From: an uncultured Lachnospiraceae bacterium
Lineage (GTDB): Bacteria; Bacillota; Clostridia; Lachnospirales; Lachnospiraceae
Direction: 5' to 3'
Assembly (NCBI GenBank): GCA_934292725.1
Contig: CAKQXY010000026.1
Coordinates: forward strand, 1-49,437
Length of the DNA stretch: 49,437 bases
The notes below the pieces were generated by a model. It saw only the letters and a list, made by a program, of their open reading frames with translations. It was not told the origin of the DNA and did no database searches. Shown here piece after piece: positions 25,755 through 32,539 of the stretch (positions within the stretch are counted from its first letter, which is position 1; every line of letters starts with the position of its first letter). Made by a program: the position numbers and the translations under genes.

Positions 25755-26498
25755 TTATCTAGCCTGCAAATCAAGCAGCACTTCTTTGTAATACTTTTTC
25801 AATTCTGTAAGAATTTCCTCTCGCATTTCTAAAAGCTTTGTCATCTGCGCTGCCGGCATCTGAATCTTTGCAGAGTCATTTAAATAGCGCACACGAAAAT
25901 CTGTAAAACCAAGAGAGAACAGATAATTTTCTGCTTTCTCCGTCTTTTCAAGCTTTTCTGCAGTAATGCGTTCATTTGTTGGGATACGTGTTGCCAGACA
26001 GGCATAAGCTGGCTTATCCCATGTAAAAAGACCTGCTTCTTTTGAACGTCTTCGAATTTCTGTCTTTGTAAGACCACAAATACGAAGTGGTGAGTAGACA
26101 CAAAGTTCTCGAAGCGCACGCATTCCCGGACGGTCATCTTCTGCATCAGATGCATTAGTTCCATCCATCAGTACTGTAAAACCATCCTTCTTCGCCTCTG
26201 CAAGAATCATATTGAATATAACGTTTTTGCAGTGATAGCATCGGTCTGACGGATTTTTCACTACTGTTTCATTTGAAAGAACATCTGCTGTTAATACCTT
26301 CATATCAGCATTTAGCTGCTTTGCAAGACGCATCGCATCATCAAGCTCAAATTGTGGCTGAAATGCAGCATTAACATAATAAGCACGCACCTGCGCTCCA
26401 CTCTTAATTGCTGCATAAAGCAGATAAGAAGAATCTACTCCTCCTGAAAATGCCAATGCTACTTTATTGTGCTCTTTAAAAAATTCATTTAAATCCAT
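25755..26498 (-). CDS. larE: pincer-cofactor sulfur transferase LarE
   Basis: ATP-dependent PP-loop enzyme that converts the two carboxylates of the LarB product to thiocarboxylates. 247 residues. PP-loop SGGVDSSYL at residues 19-27, then RCYHCK and ACLATRIP. Three cysteines (two in RCYHCK, one in ACLATR) match, as I recall, the [4Fe-4S]-type LarE, in contrast to the single sacrificial-Cys form. First gene of the lar operon; the promoter is not obvious, and half-copy C of the 205-bp repeat lies 131 bp upstream. Confidence 0.93.
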   Translation of the reverse strand: MDLNEFFKEHNKVALAFSGGVDSSYLLYAAIKSGAQVRAYYVNAAFQPQFELDDAMRLAKQLNADMKVLTADVLSNETVVKNPSDRCYHCKNVIFNMILAEAKKDGFTVLMDGTNASDAEDDRPGMRALRELCVYSPLRICGLTKTEIRRRSKEAGLFTWDKPAYACLATRIPTNERITAEKLEKTEKAENYLFSLGFTDFRVRYLNDSAKIQMPAAQMTKLLEMREEILTELKKYYKEVLLDLQAR

Positions 26499-26628
26499 TT
26501 TTGCGTCTCCATTTCTGTCTTTTTATATCATTCTAGTATTTTAATTTTGCCTTATTAAACAAAAAAAGGAGGCATATTATCTCCCTTCTGGGAAATCATA
26601 TACCTTCCTAGTATATCTGTTTCTTATT

Positions 26629-26733
26629 AAAATCAGCGAATCCGAATGTTTTTAGAATTGCGAAAGTTGCATAGCAACGGAGCAATTCGTGGATATCAGT
26701 TGGGGGCAAAATACCTTTTGACCACAACATCAT
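26629..26733 (+). repeat. 205-bp repeat, truncated copy C
   Basis: Right half of the element: from AAAATCAGCGAATCCG (26629) to the terminal ATCAT (26733), nearly identical to the same part of copy B. The left half is missing, and the junction is an AT-rich stretch. There is no matching flanking duplication. It lies upstream of larE. Confidence 0.85.
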
Positions 26734-26851
26734 TATATATAAAATTGTAAATAATATATGTACTCTTCTGAGTACAGCACATGCTTCATGCATGCCACAA
26801 AAGTATGACTATTGTACCATATTTTTCCGTGCTTGTAAACCAATTTTAATA

Positions 26852-26905
26852 TTACAGTTCACCTTCGGGCTTAGCTGTAAATATTGGGTGTCAAGTGAAC
26901 TGTAA
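26852..26905. repeat. long inverted repeat upstream of the lar operon
   Basis: TTACAGTTCAC (26852-26862) and GTGAACTGTAA (26895-26905) are perfect complements; pairing continues with two mismatches outward. The loop contains CTTCGGG and a GTAAATATTGGGTGTC segment. No T-tract follows. Function unknown: a structured RNA, protein site or a small repeat element. Confidence 0.5.
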
Positions 26906-26944
26906 CGTTGAAATCCTTTCACCTTAACTCTTTGCTACAAATAC

Positions 26945-26975
26945 GAAAAAAGCCACAGGCATATTGCCTGCGGCT
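26945..26975 (-). terminator. terminator after tRNA-Arg
   Basis: AGCC-A-CAGGCA stem pairs with GCCTG-C-GGCT (26951-26975). On the minus strand it runs into TTTTTT (26945-26950). Confidence 0.85.
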
Positions 26976-26987
26976 CTCTTATCTCAA

Positions 26988-27061
<74 letters not shown>

Positions 27062-27108
27062 ATTTTTATAAAAATAACTGAAGTGTTATGTAACAGATCA
27101 GCTATCAG

Positions 27109-27180
27109 CTCCCCGAGTAGGGCTCGAACCTACAACAACTCGGTTAACAGCCGAGTGCTCTACCATTGAGCTATCGAGGA
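27109..27180 (-). tRNA. tRNA-Asn (anticodon GTT)
   Basis: 72 nt. Acceptor TCCTCGA/TCGGGGA, discriminator G; D arm GCTCAATGGTAGAGC; anticodon stem ACTCGGC-TGTTAA-CCGAGT; T arm GTAGGTTCGAGCCCTAC. CCA not encoded. It is the likely substrate of the AspRS/GatCAB pathway encoded 11 kb away. Confidence 0.95.
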
Positions 27181-27231
27181 TTATGTGCTTGTCGGTTTCG
27201 TTTGTTTTGTGTTCTCTCAACCAACATCCTT

Positions 27232-27259
27232 ATTATAACACATCTTGCGAATTTGTCAA
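27232..27259 (-). promoter_or_regulatory. promoter of the tRNA pair
   Basis: Consensus TTGACA (27254-27259), 16-bp spacer and consensus TATAAT (27232-27237) on the minus strand, about 45 bases upstream of tRNA-Asn. It is the strongest promoter I can see in the window. Confidence 0.9.
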
Positions 27260-27362
27260 CACTTTTTTTGAAGAAAATTCAATTTTTTTAATTGCATGTC
27301 TAATTTGCAACGATTCAAAGCATTTCAAAGTAGATTACACCCTGAATCGCTGCTATTTTCCT

Positions 27363-27812
27363 TTAAAGAAGACGCATAAGCCAGTAAATTAATCCGAATA
27401 GCCAGCTTGCAAACACACCGTATAAAATTACTGGTCCTGCAATCGTAAATATCTGCACACCCTTTCCAAAGATCTCACCCTCTGGCGCTGCTTCCACTGC
27501 TGGTGAGGCCACTCCATTTGCAAATCCTGTTATTGGAACAAGAAGACCTGCTCCTGCATATTTTGTCAGCTTTCCAAATAAATGCAGTCCTGTCAATATA
27601 ATTGCAGCTAAAACAAGAGCAATCGAGGTCCACGTACCTGCTGCCTCTTTTCCCATACCCATTTTTTCAAACAATACACTAAGGATCTGTCCTATCACAC
27701 AGACCGTTCCGCCTGTCCAGAATGATCTAAATATATTTCTCGGTGTATTATGCGTTGGTGTAATTTCTTTTACGTAATCCTGATATTCTTTTTTCTGTTC
27801 TTCACTTACCAT
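27363..27812 (-). CDS. spoVAC: stage V sporulation protein AC
   Basis: Membrane channel component that moves calcium dipicolinate into and out of spores and is mechanosensitive in B. subtilis. 149 residues, full length, with four or five hydrophobic segments. Family core GAGLLVPITGFANGVASPAVE. Start has AAAGGAG 6 bases upstream. Third gene of the spoVA operon, but spoVAD and spoVAE do not follow: the next features are tRNA genes. Confidence 0.95.
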   Translation of the reverse strand: MVSEEQKKEYQDYVKEITPTHNTPRNIFRSFWTGGTVCVIGQILSVLFEKMGMGKEAAGTWTSIALVLAAIILTGLHLFGKLTKYAGAGLLVPITGFANGVASPAVEAAPEGEIFGKGVQIFTIAGPVILYGVFASWLFGLIYWLMRLL

Positions 27813-27830
27813 ATTTTTCTCCTTTTTGTT

Positions 27831-28268
27831 TTAAAGATTTGAGAAGTACAAATATGCGCCTAACATTTTTCCAATTCCAATTGAAAGCACCATCCATGGA
27901 ATACCGCTCTGAATGCGTCCTCTCCTAAGAAGAATTGGAAACACATCTAATACCTCTGCTAGTGACATAATAAGTCCTCCCACAAAGATTCCCATAAAAA
28001 GTCCAGCTGCTGCCTCAAGAATTTCTTTTCCAGGCAATGATGGCTGCAGTAAAAAAATAAGATTCCCCGCCGTTCCGCCTAAAATAACACTCCATTCATA
28101 CAAGCTTACATGGCGGGCTGTCCTTGTGTGACCTGCCCACCTGGGCAAAATTCCAATTACTGTAATCAACGCAAATACGCCAGCAGAGGCTGCGGCACCT
28201 GCTGATAAGCCAATTAATACCTCTGCTGCCGCTTTTATTGCTGCAAACAATTTTATTTTTATACTCAT
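27831..28268 (-). CDS. spoVAB: stage V sporulation protein AB
   Basis: Integral membrane protein of the SpoVA complex, 145 residues, with about five helices (SAGAAASAGVFALITVIGIL; ILGGTAGNLIFLLQ; AAAGLFMGIFVGGLIMSLAEVLDVFPIL). ATGA overlap with spoVAA, and 18 bp to spoVAC. The last segment (GIGKMLGAYLYF) is typical for the family. Confidence 0.93.
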   Translation of the reverse strand: MSIKIKLFAAIKAAAEVLIGLSAGAAASAGVFALITVIGILPRWAGHTRTARHVSLYEWSVILGGTAGNLIFLLQPSLPGKEILEAAAGLFMGIFVGGLIMSLAEVLDVFPILLRRGRIQSGIPWMVLSIGIGKMLGAYLYFSNL

Positions 28269-28894
28269 ACGCGCTCACCCCTGCGCTTTTGTTTGCTTTT
28301 TATGCGTTCATTCTGGTCAAGGATTGACTGATTGACAGTTCGTTCATACTCCCTAATCTCTACTTCAAGAGGTGTCGGATCCATCACGCGTTTTTTTGTT
28401 CTAAAATGATTGTAGAAAATCAAAATGCCAAGAAACAATCCCGCTGCATATCCACCCTCTAACCAAGTAATGGCAGTTCGCTCCTGCCCTGTCATCAGCC
28501 TGTGCAAATCACCAAATACCTGATCTACGCTGACGTCGGCATTAAATGTCATAATAGAAAATGCCGAACCAAAGAAGATCATCATACAGACAAGCACTAC
28601 CTTAGTATACTCCCACACAGGTCTTTTTTTTCGCTCCTGCACATACTCAATAATAAAATCAGTTTCTCCAAGATTTTCAACTTGAACTGCTGGATACTCT
28701 TTTTGAATCAGCTGTGTTACCTTTAGGATATCTCCGACAGCGCGCTGCCCATGAACAGTCGTATAATGAAGTGCCTTGCAGTGTGCTTGAATTGATGCAT
28801 TGGCGCACCATAAATCTCCCAGCTCACCAATGCTTACAGATGGCTGCGTCACTCGAATTTTCTGTCCTATTTTAATATATATAGTATCTGCCAA
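28265..28894 (-). CDS. spoVAA: stage V sporulation protein AA
   Basis: 209 residues; soluble N-terminal domain, then two membrane helices (VVLVCMMIFFGSAFSIMTF; GGYAAGLFLGILIFYNHF). Starts at TTG, with GGAGG 6 bases upstream. Normally made in the forespore and needed for dipicolinate uptake. Upstream lies the TnpB element rather than sigF directly. Confidence 0.93.
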   Translation of the reverse strand: MADTIYIKIGQKIRVTQPSVSIGELGDLWCANASIQAHCKALHYTTVHGQRAVGDILKVTQLIQKEYPAVQVENLGETDFIIEYVQERKKRPVWEYTKVVLVCMMIFFGSAFSIMTFNADVSVDQVFGDLHRLMTGQERTAITWLEGGYAAGLFLGILIFYNHFRTKKRVMDPTPLEVEIREYERTVNQSILDQNERIKSKQKRRGERV

Positions 28895-28974
28895 AACAAG
28901 CCTCCTGCCGCTTGTTCTTTTTTTATTTTGCGGCTGTATTTAGTATGTGCCATTCGTTTCTTTTCATTCAATCT

Positions 28975-29160
28975 TGACATACTCCCACGGTTAAAACCGT
29001 GGGATTCCTTAGATTCTGGCAGCGTCATCCAGCCCTATAGACTGAAATATAGCCACTGTGTTCAGGATTTATGCTGATGGGATTTCATACGTCGTGTACT
29101 ACTTTCTCAGCAAAAGACCTATGCCGAAGCCTTATGTATGTTCTTAAAATCCAAAACATT
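28975..29160 (-). ncRNA. candidate omega-RNA (guide RNA) of TnpB
   Basis: Established knowledge: TnpB guide RNAs come from the 3' end of tnpB through the right end, with the guide copied from the flank. Here that interval holds several short stems plus the terminal hairpin. The predicted guide would be the bases just outside the right end, at about 28955-28974. Positions are inferred. Confidence 0.4.
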
Positions 29161-30658
29161 GTCTCATCGACAATCCACTTTCCTTCATTTTTAAAATCAA
29201 CTGATCCTGCATATCCGCAAAATATTCAAATTCATACTCACATTTTTCTCTATCTGGATGTTTAAAATCCAGATCTGTATTTCGAATTAGAAATGCCGAA
29301 TACAAATCTCTCTGTACCTTTCTATTTCTAATCTCCTTTTCTCTTTGTGACAACGGAATCTTTTCATAAGCATCAGTTACATGGTTATATTGGCTTGCCT
29401 TAAATTCTTTTGTATCCACTTCTGCATAGACACCTCCGACAGACTCCACTTTTCTTTCCAATTCAAGCAGGAATCGCGCAGGCGCACGACGGTTGATGGA
29501 TCTTCCAAAACGCTTCTTACGCTTATATTTCTGGATCACTTTTACCGTACCGTCTTTCTGCTTAACCTCGGTTTTCTTTTCCTGCCGTTTGGTTTCTTTT
29601 GCCCTCTTTTGAAGCGCTTGAAAGTGCATCTTTTCCACTGGAAAATACCTGGCAATTGTTATCAGCTTATTACACAGCTCTCGGTGACTGTCAATGATAT
29701 AAGCATGTTTCTTTCGATACAATGATTTTAACAGTCGGCGCATTTTTACATAGTTTTTGGAGTGTTTCCATGGATCACGATTGGAACGCTTAATGGTTCC
29801 ATCTTCGTTATACTTATTTGGGTTACTGATTCTTCTGGAGCGATCCATCCTCTGAGAAATCTTTTGAATTTTTTTCTCATACTGGATTGCATTCGGAGCC
29901 AGTTCTTCCAATACACAGGCATCTTCTGAAACACCGGCTATTGTTGAAACACCCGGATCAATTCCCATTGTAGATATTCCAATTGAAACTCTTGTCGGTG
30001 CAGCCCCACTTACAACAATCTCTGCATAGTATCGCCATCCACTAGAAAACATAAGCCGTTTTATATTACAGTAACTGATTTTTCCTTTCAGTGATTCCCA
30101 TACATAACTAAGACTATTTTCTGATTTTGGAAGATAACATTTTAGAGAAAGTCCAAGCCAATTGACATACATTGCATCCAGATCAAAACGGGCACCATTT
30201 TTATTTGACTTTCCACCAATCGTATCAAAGTCCATCAATTTCTTAAAATGAAGCTCTTTTCCGTTTCCAAACAGACATCTCTCGACACCGCACCATACAC
30301 GATCTGCTTCTGCCTGTATCTGTTGAGAAGAAAGAAGTTTTGAAAATTGCTTTCCACAGACTTTTAGATAGTGTTCCAAAGAGGCTTTTGACAGTCCCTG
30401 TTCGGTACGGCAAGCTGCTAATTGCTTTGCCAATTTTTTCTTTTGCGATTTCTCCTCTTTCGACATTTTTTCTTTTTTCACCAGCTCATTGTATAACTGT
30501 CTAAGTTCTGCATATCGCTTATCGTGCTGAAGGCGTATCATGCATTTACGGGCATGCTTTACACATACATTATGCAAATGTGCCAATGCATGAAAACGAC
30601 GATTGATTTCATGGCGTTCGTATTTAGATGTTTTTAACAGAAGCTGTACCGTATGCAT
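29144..30658 (-). CDS. tnpB: TnpB (IS605 OrfB) RNA-guided nuclease without zinc ribbon
   Basis: 504 residues, longer than the usual ~400. N-terminal helical region; RuvC-I GIDPGVSTIAG (Asp), RuvC-II VEKMHFQAL (Glu), RuvC-III QRDLYSAFLI (Asp), so the active site looks complete. The CxxC...CxxC zinc ribbon normally found between RuvC-II and III is absent: the segment KASQYNHVTDAYEKIPLSQR has no Cys. AGGAGGG lies 5 bases before the ATG. The ring-finger-free subtype recurs in Lachnospiraceae as I recall. It is transcribed in the same direction as sigF and spoVAA. Confidence 0.9.
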   Translation of the reverse strand: MHTVQLLLKTSKYERHEINRRFHALAHLHNVCVKHARKCMIRLQHDKRYAELRQLYNELVKKEKMSKEEKSQKKKLAKQLAACRTEQGLSKASLEHYLKVCGKQFSKLLSSQQIQAEADRVWCGVERCLFGNGKELHFKKLMDFDTIGGKSNKNGARFDLDAMYVNWLGLSLKCYLPKSENSLSYVWESLKGKISYCNIKRLMFSSGWRYYAEIVVSGAAPTRVSIGISTMGIDPGVSTIAGVSEDACVLEELAPNAIQYEKKIQKISQRMDRSRRISNPNKYNEDGTIKRSNRDPWKHSKNYVKMRRLLKSLYRKKHAYIIDSHRELCNKLITIARYFPVEKMHFQALQKRAKETKRQEKKTEVKQKDGTVKVIQKYKRKKRFGRSINRRAPARFLLELERKVESVGGVYAEVDTKEFKASQYNHVTDAYEKIPLSQREKEIRNRKVQRDLYSAFLIRNTDLDFKHPDREKCEYEFEYFADMQDQLILKMKESGLSMRQCFGF

Positions 30659-30881
30659 ATGTGCCCTCCTTTAACTGCGAATATGAATATATGTTCTTTG
30701 CTGATATAAACAATATATCATACAACACACAAGGACACAAGCACAAAACGAGCAGTTGCCTGTACAACATTTCGACAAAATTCGACATCATTGTCCGATA
30801 ATTGCAAAAAGTTTCTTGGCTTTCATCCCACGGTTAAAACCGTGGGCTTTCCCGCCCGACTTTTGTAAATTACATTTAAAA

Positions 30882-31610
30882 CTACATTTCCAAAAGCGCC
30901 CTCATTTTCTTTAATACACGTTTTTCAATCCTGCTGACCTGTACCTGTGAGATTCCAAGACACTTTGCTGTCTGCACCTGAGTCTGCCCTGAATAGTAAC
31001 GCATAATAATAATTTTTTGCTCCTGATCTGGAAGCTCACACATTACTTTTTTGAGTGCCAGGCGATTCACAAGTTTTTCCTGTTCATTTTCCTTTGACTC
31101 AAGGCGATCCTCAAGTAAAATTGCATTGCCATCACTTTGATATATCGTCTTTTGAAGACTTTCTACTTCCTGTGAGGAAGACAGCGCTGATACCAATTCC
31201 TCTGGTGCAATCTGCATAAGACTTGCCAGCTGACAGACCGTAGGTTCAATCCCATACGCAGCCTCATACTTAGCCTGCAGCTGTCTGGCACGCACCGCCG
31301 TCTCCTTTACAGTACGGCTGACCTTAATCATTCCATCATCTCGCAGAAATCGCCTGATCTCTCCAATTATCATTGGTACTGCATAAGTTGAAAAACACAC
31401 ACCAAATGTCTGATCAAAGCGATCAATTGCCTTCATAAGACCAATACAGCCTATCTGAAACAGATCCTCCTGCTCGTATCCTCTGCCGCGGTATTTTTTC
31501 ACCACACTCCATACAAGCCCTGTATTATCAAGCACTAGCTGATCTCTTGCCTGTGCATTGCCATTGCGGGCCTGTTCAAACAGCTTTGACAAACACTCCA
31601 GAGAAAACAC
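30882..31610 (-). CDS. sigF: RNA polymerase sporulation sigma factor SigF
   Basis: First forespore-specific sigma factor, 242 residues. Region 2 has YEQEDLFQIGCIGLMKAIDRFD and FSTYAVPMIIGEIRRFLRDDG, a SigF/SigG signature; region 4 ends with the HTH TQVQTAKCLGISQVQVSRIEKRVLKKM. It starts 2 bp after spoIIAB. It is held inactive by SpoIIAB until SpoIIAA is dephosphorylated. The element at 28970-30860 separates it from spoVAA. Confidence 0.97.
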   Translation of the reverse strand: MFSLECLSKLFEQARNGNAQARDQLVLDNTGLVWSVVKKYRGRGYEQEDLFQIGCIGLMKAIDRFDQTFGVCFSTYAVPMIIGEIRRFLRDDGMIKVSRTVKETAVRARQLQAKYEAAYGIEPTVCQLASLMQIAPEELVSALSSSQEVESLQKTIYQSDGNAILLEDRLESKENEQEKLVNRLALKKVMCELPDQEQKIIIMRYYSGQTQVQTAKCLGISQVQVSRIEKRVLKKMRALLEM

Positions 31611-31612
31611 CT

Positions 31613-32095
31613 CTATTCTGTTCTCTTGCCGCCGCAGATTTTTTTCTTCATCTGTACCAACGTTCCGTTTCCCACTGATGAGGATACCTTTAAATCATCC
31701 ATAAATGCTTCCATGAAGCAAAACCCCATTCCAGAACGTTCTGTTCCGCGTACAGATTGGCTGTACATTGGCTCCATTGCCTTTTTGACATTTTCAATGC
31801 CACGCCCCCAGTCACGAATCTGAACTGTCAGTGTATCTTTTTCGATTGCACACACAAGCCGTATCAATCCTTTTTCATAAGGATAGCCATGCACAATAGA
31901 ATTTGTCACGGCCTCTGATACTGCCGTCTTTACATCATCAGTCTCAGCCACTGTCGGATTCATGCGTGTCATAAAAGATGCCACACATACTCTGGCAAAG
32001 CTTTCATTTCTTGAATCGCTCTCCAACATAACCATCATGCGCTGCACACCCTCCTGCAGCCATTTGCCATCCAATTCTTTTTGCTGTTCTTCCAT
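31613..32095 (-). CDS. spoIIAB: anti-sigma F factor / serine kinase SpoIIAB
   Basis: GHKL-fold kinase that binds SigF and phosphorylates SpoIIAA. 160 residues against about 146 in Bacillus. Family core NESFARVCVASFM, N-box EAVTNSIVHGY, DWGRGI and ERSGMGFCFMEAFMDDL are present. The ribosome site GGAGGAGAT precedes the ATG at 32095. Compared with Bacillus, there are roughly 15-20 extra N-terminal residues, rich in polar and charged amino acids, before the usual start. Confidence 0.95.
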   Translation of the reverse strand: MEEQQKELDGKWLQEGVQRMMVMLESDSRNESFARVCVASFMTRMNPTVAETDDVKTAVSEAVTNSIVHGYPYEKGLIRLVCAIEKDTLTVQIRDWGRGIENVKKAMEPMYSQSVRGTERSGMGFCFMEAFMDDLKVSSSVGNGTLVQMKKKICGGKRTE

Positions 32096-32136
32096 ATCTC
32101 CTCCATCTGCAGCAGCTGCTGCGAACCTTACTCTTA

Positions 32137-32454
32137 TTACAGTGTTCCCACCACCTGATACACACCGGAGATGCGAAGAAGTCTTCTAATTTTCGCATCC
32201 TCACCTGTCACAAGCACTTCGCCGCCCATATGATGCATGCGCTTGTAGCGTCCAAGCAAAATTCCAATACCTGAGCTGTCCATAAATCCAGTCTTGGAAA
32301 AGTCAAAAATCAGCTTCTGCACCTTTCCGGCTGAAATATAGCGGTCTGTCTCCTCACGAATACCATTGCATACATGATCATCAACCTCCTCTGGCAAACC
32401 AATAATCAAAACAGGTCCAGCCTGCATATATGTTACATTTTCCATTTTTTCCAT
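32137..32454 (-). CDS. spoIIAA: anti-anti-sigma factor SpoIIAA
   Basis: STAS-domain protein, 105 residues, that releases SigF when unphosphorylated. The phospho-acceptor motif MDSSGIGILLGRY (second Ser) is intact. The frame stays open upstream to 32808 through a Gln-rich shadow of the TPR gene's repeats, but AAGGA is 7 bases before the ATG at 32454 and the family start fits there. First gene of spoIIA; expected to be SigH/Spo0A-controlled, though I could not identify those boxes. Confidence 0.95.
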   Translation of the reverse strand: MEKMENVTYMQAGPVLIIGLPEEVDDHVCNGIREETDRYISAGKVQKLIFDFSKTGFMDSSGIGILLGRYKRMHHMGGEVLVTGEDAKIRRLLRISGVYQVVGTL

Positions 32455-32484
32455 TTCAGATTCCTTTCCCTTATTTTTTTCTAA

Positions 32485-32521
32485 CAAAAAAGACACAGAA
32501 ACAACTTCGCTTCTGTGTCTT
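32485..32521 (-). terminator. terminator between the TPR gene and spoIIA
   Basis: AAGACACAGAA (32490-32500) pairs perfectly with TTCTGTGTCTT (32511-32521), followed on the minus strand by a T-tract (32485-32490). It separates the spoIIA operon from the upstream TPR gene. Confidence 0.85.
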
Positions 32522-32539
32522 ATCTTTCGTACATTATTG

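Larger units (their letters stand above)
28970..30860 (-). mobile_element. IS200/IS605-type TnpB-only element between sigF and spoVAA
   Basis: The element carries tnpB alone, with no tnpA, so it would need a TnpA in trans. The identical 20-mer CCCACGGTTAAAACCGTGGG (9-bp stem, 2-nt loop) lies near both ends, at 28984-29003 and 30827-30846, as in single-strand-transposing IS ends. No target duplication is expected. The exact ends are not fixed; on the minus strand the right end reads ...GTGGGAGTATGTCAA. The 140 bases between the tnpB stop and the right hairpin are where an omega-RNA scaffold should lie. Confidence 0.85.

Noticed and set aside
29144..30658. Cas12-type CRISPR nuclease
   Set aside because: Size, TnpB motif order and IS605-type end hairpins fit TnpB; no repeat array is nearby.
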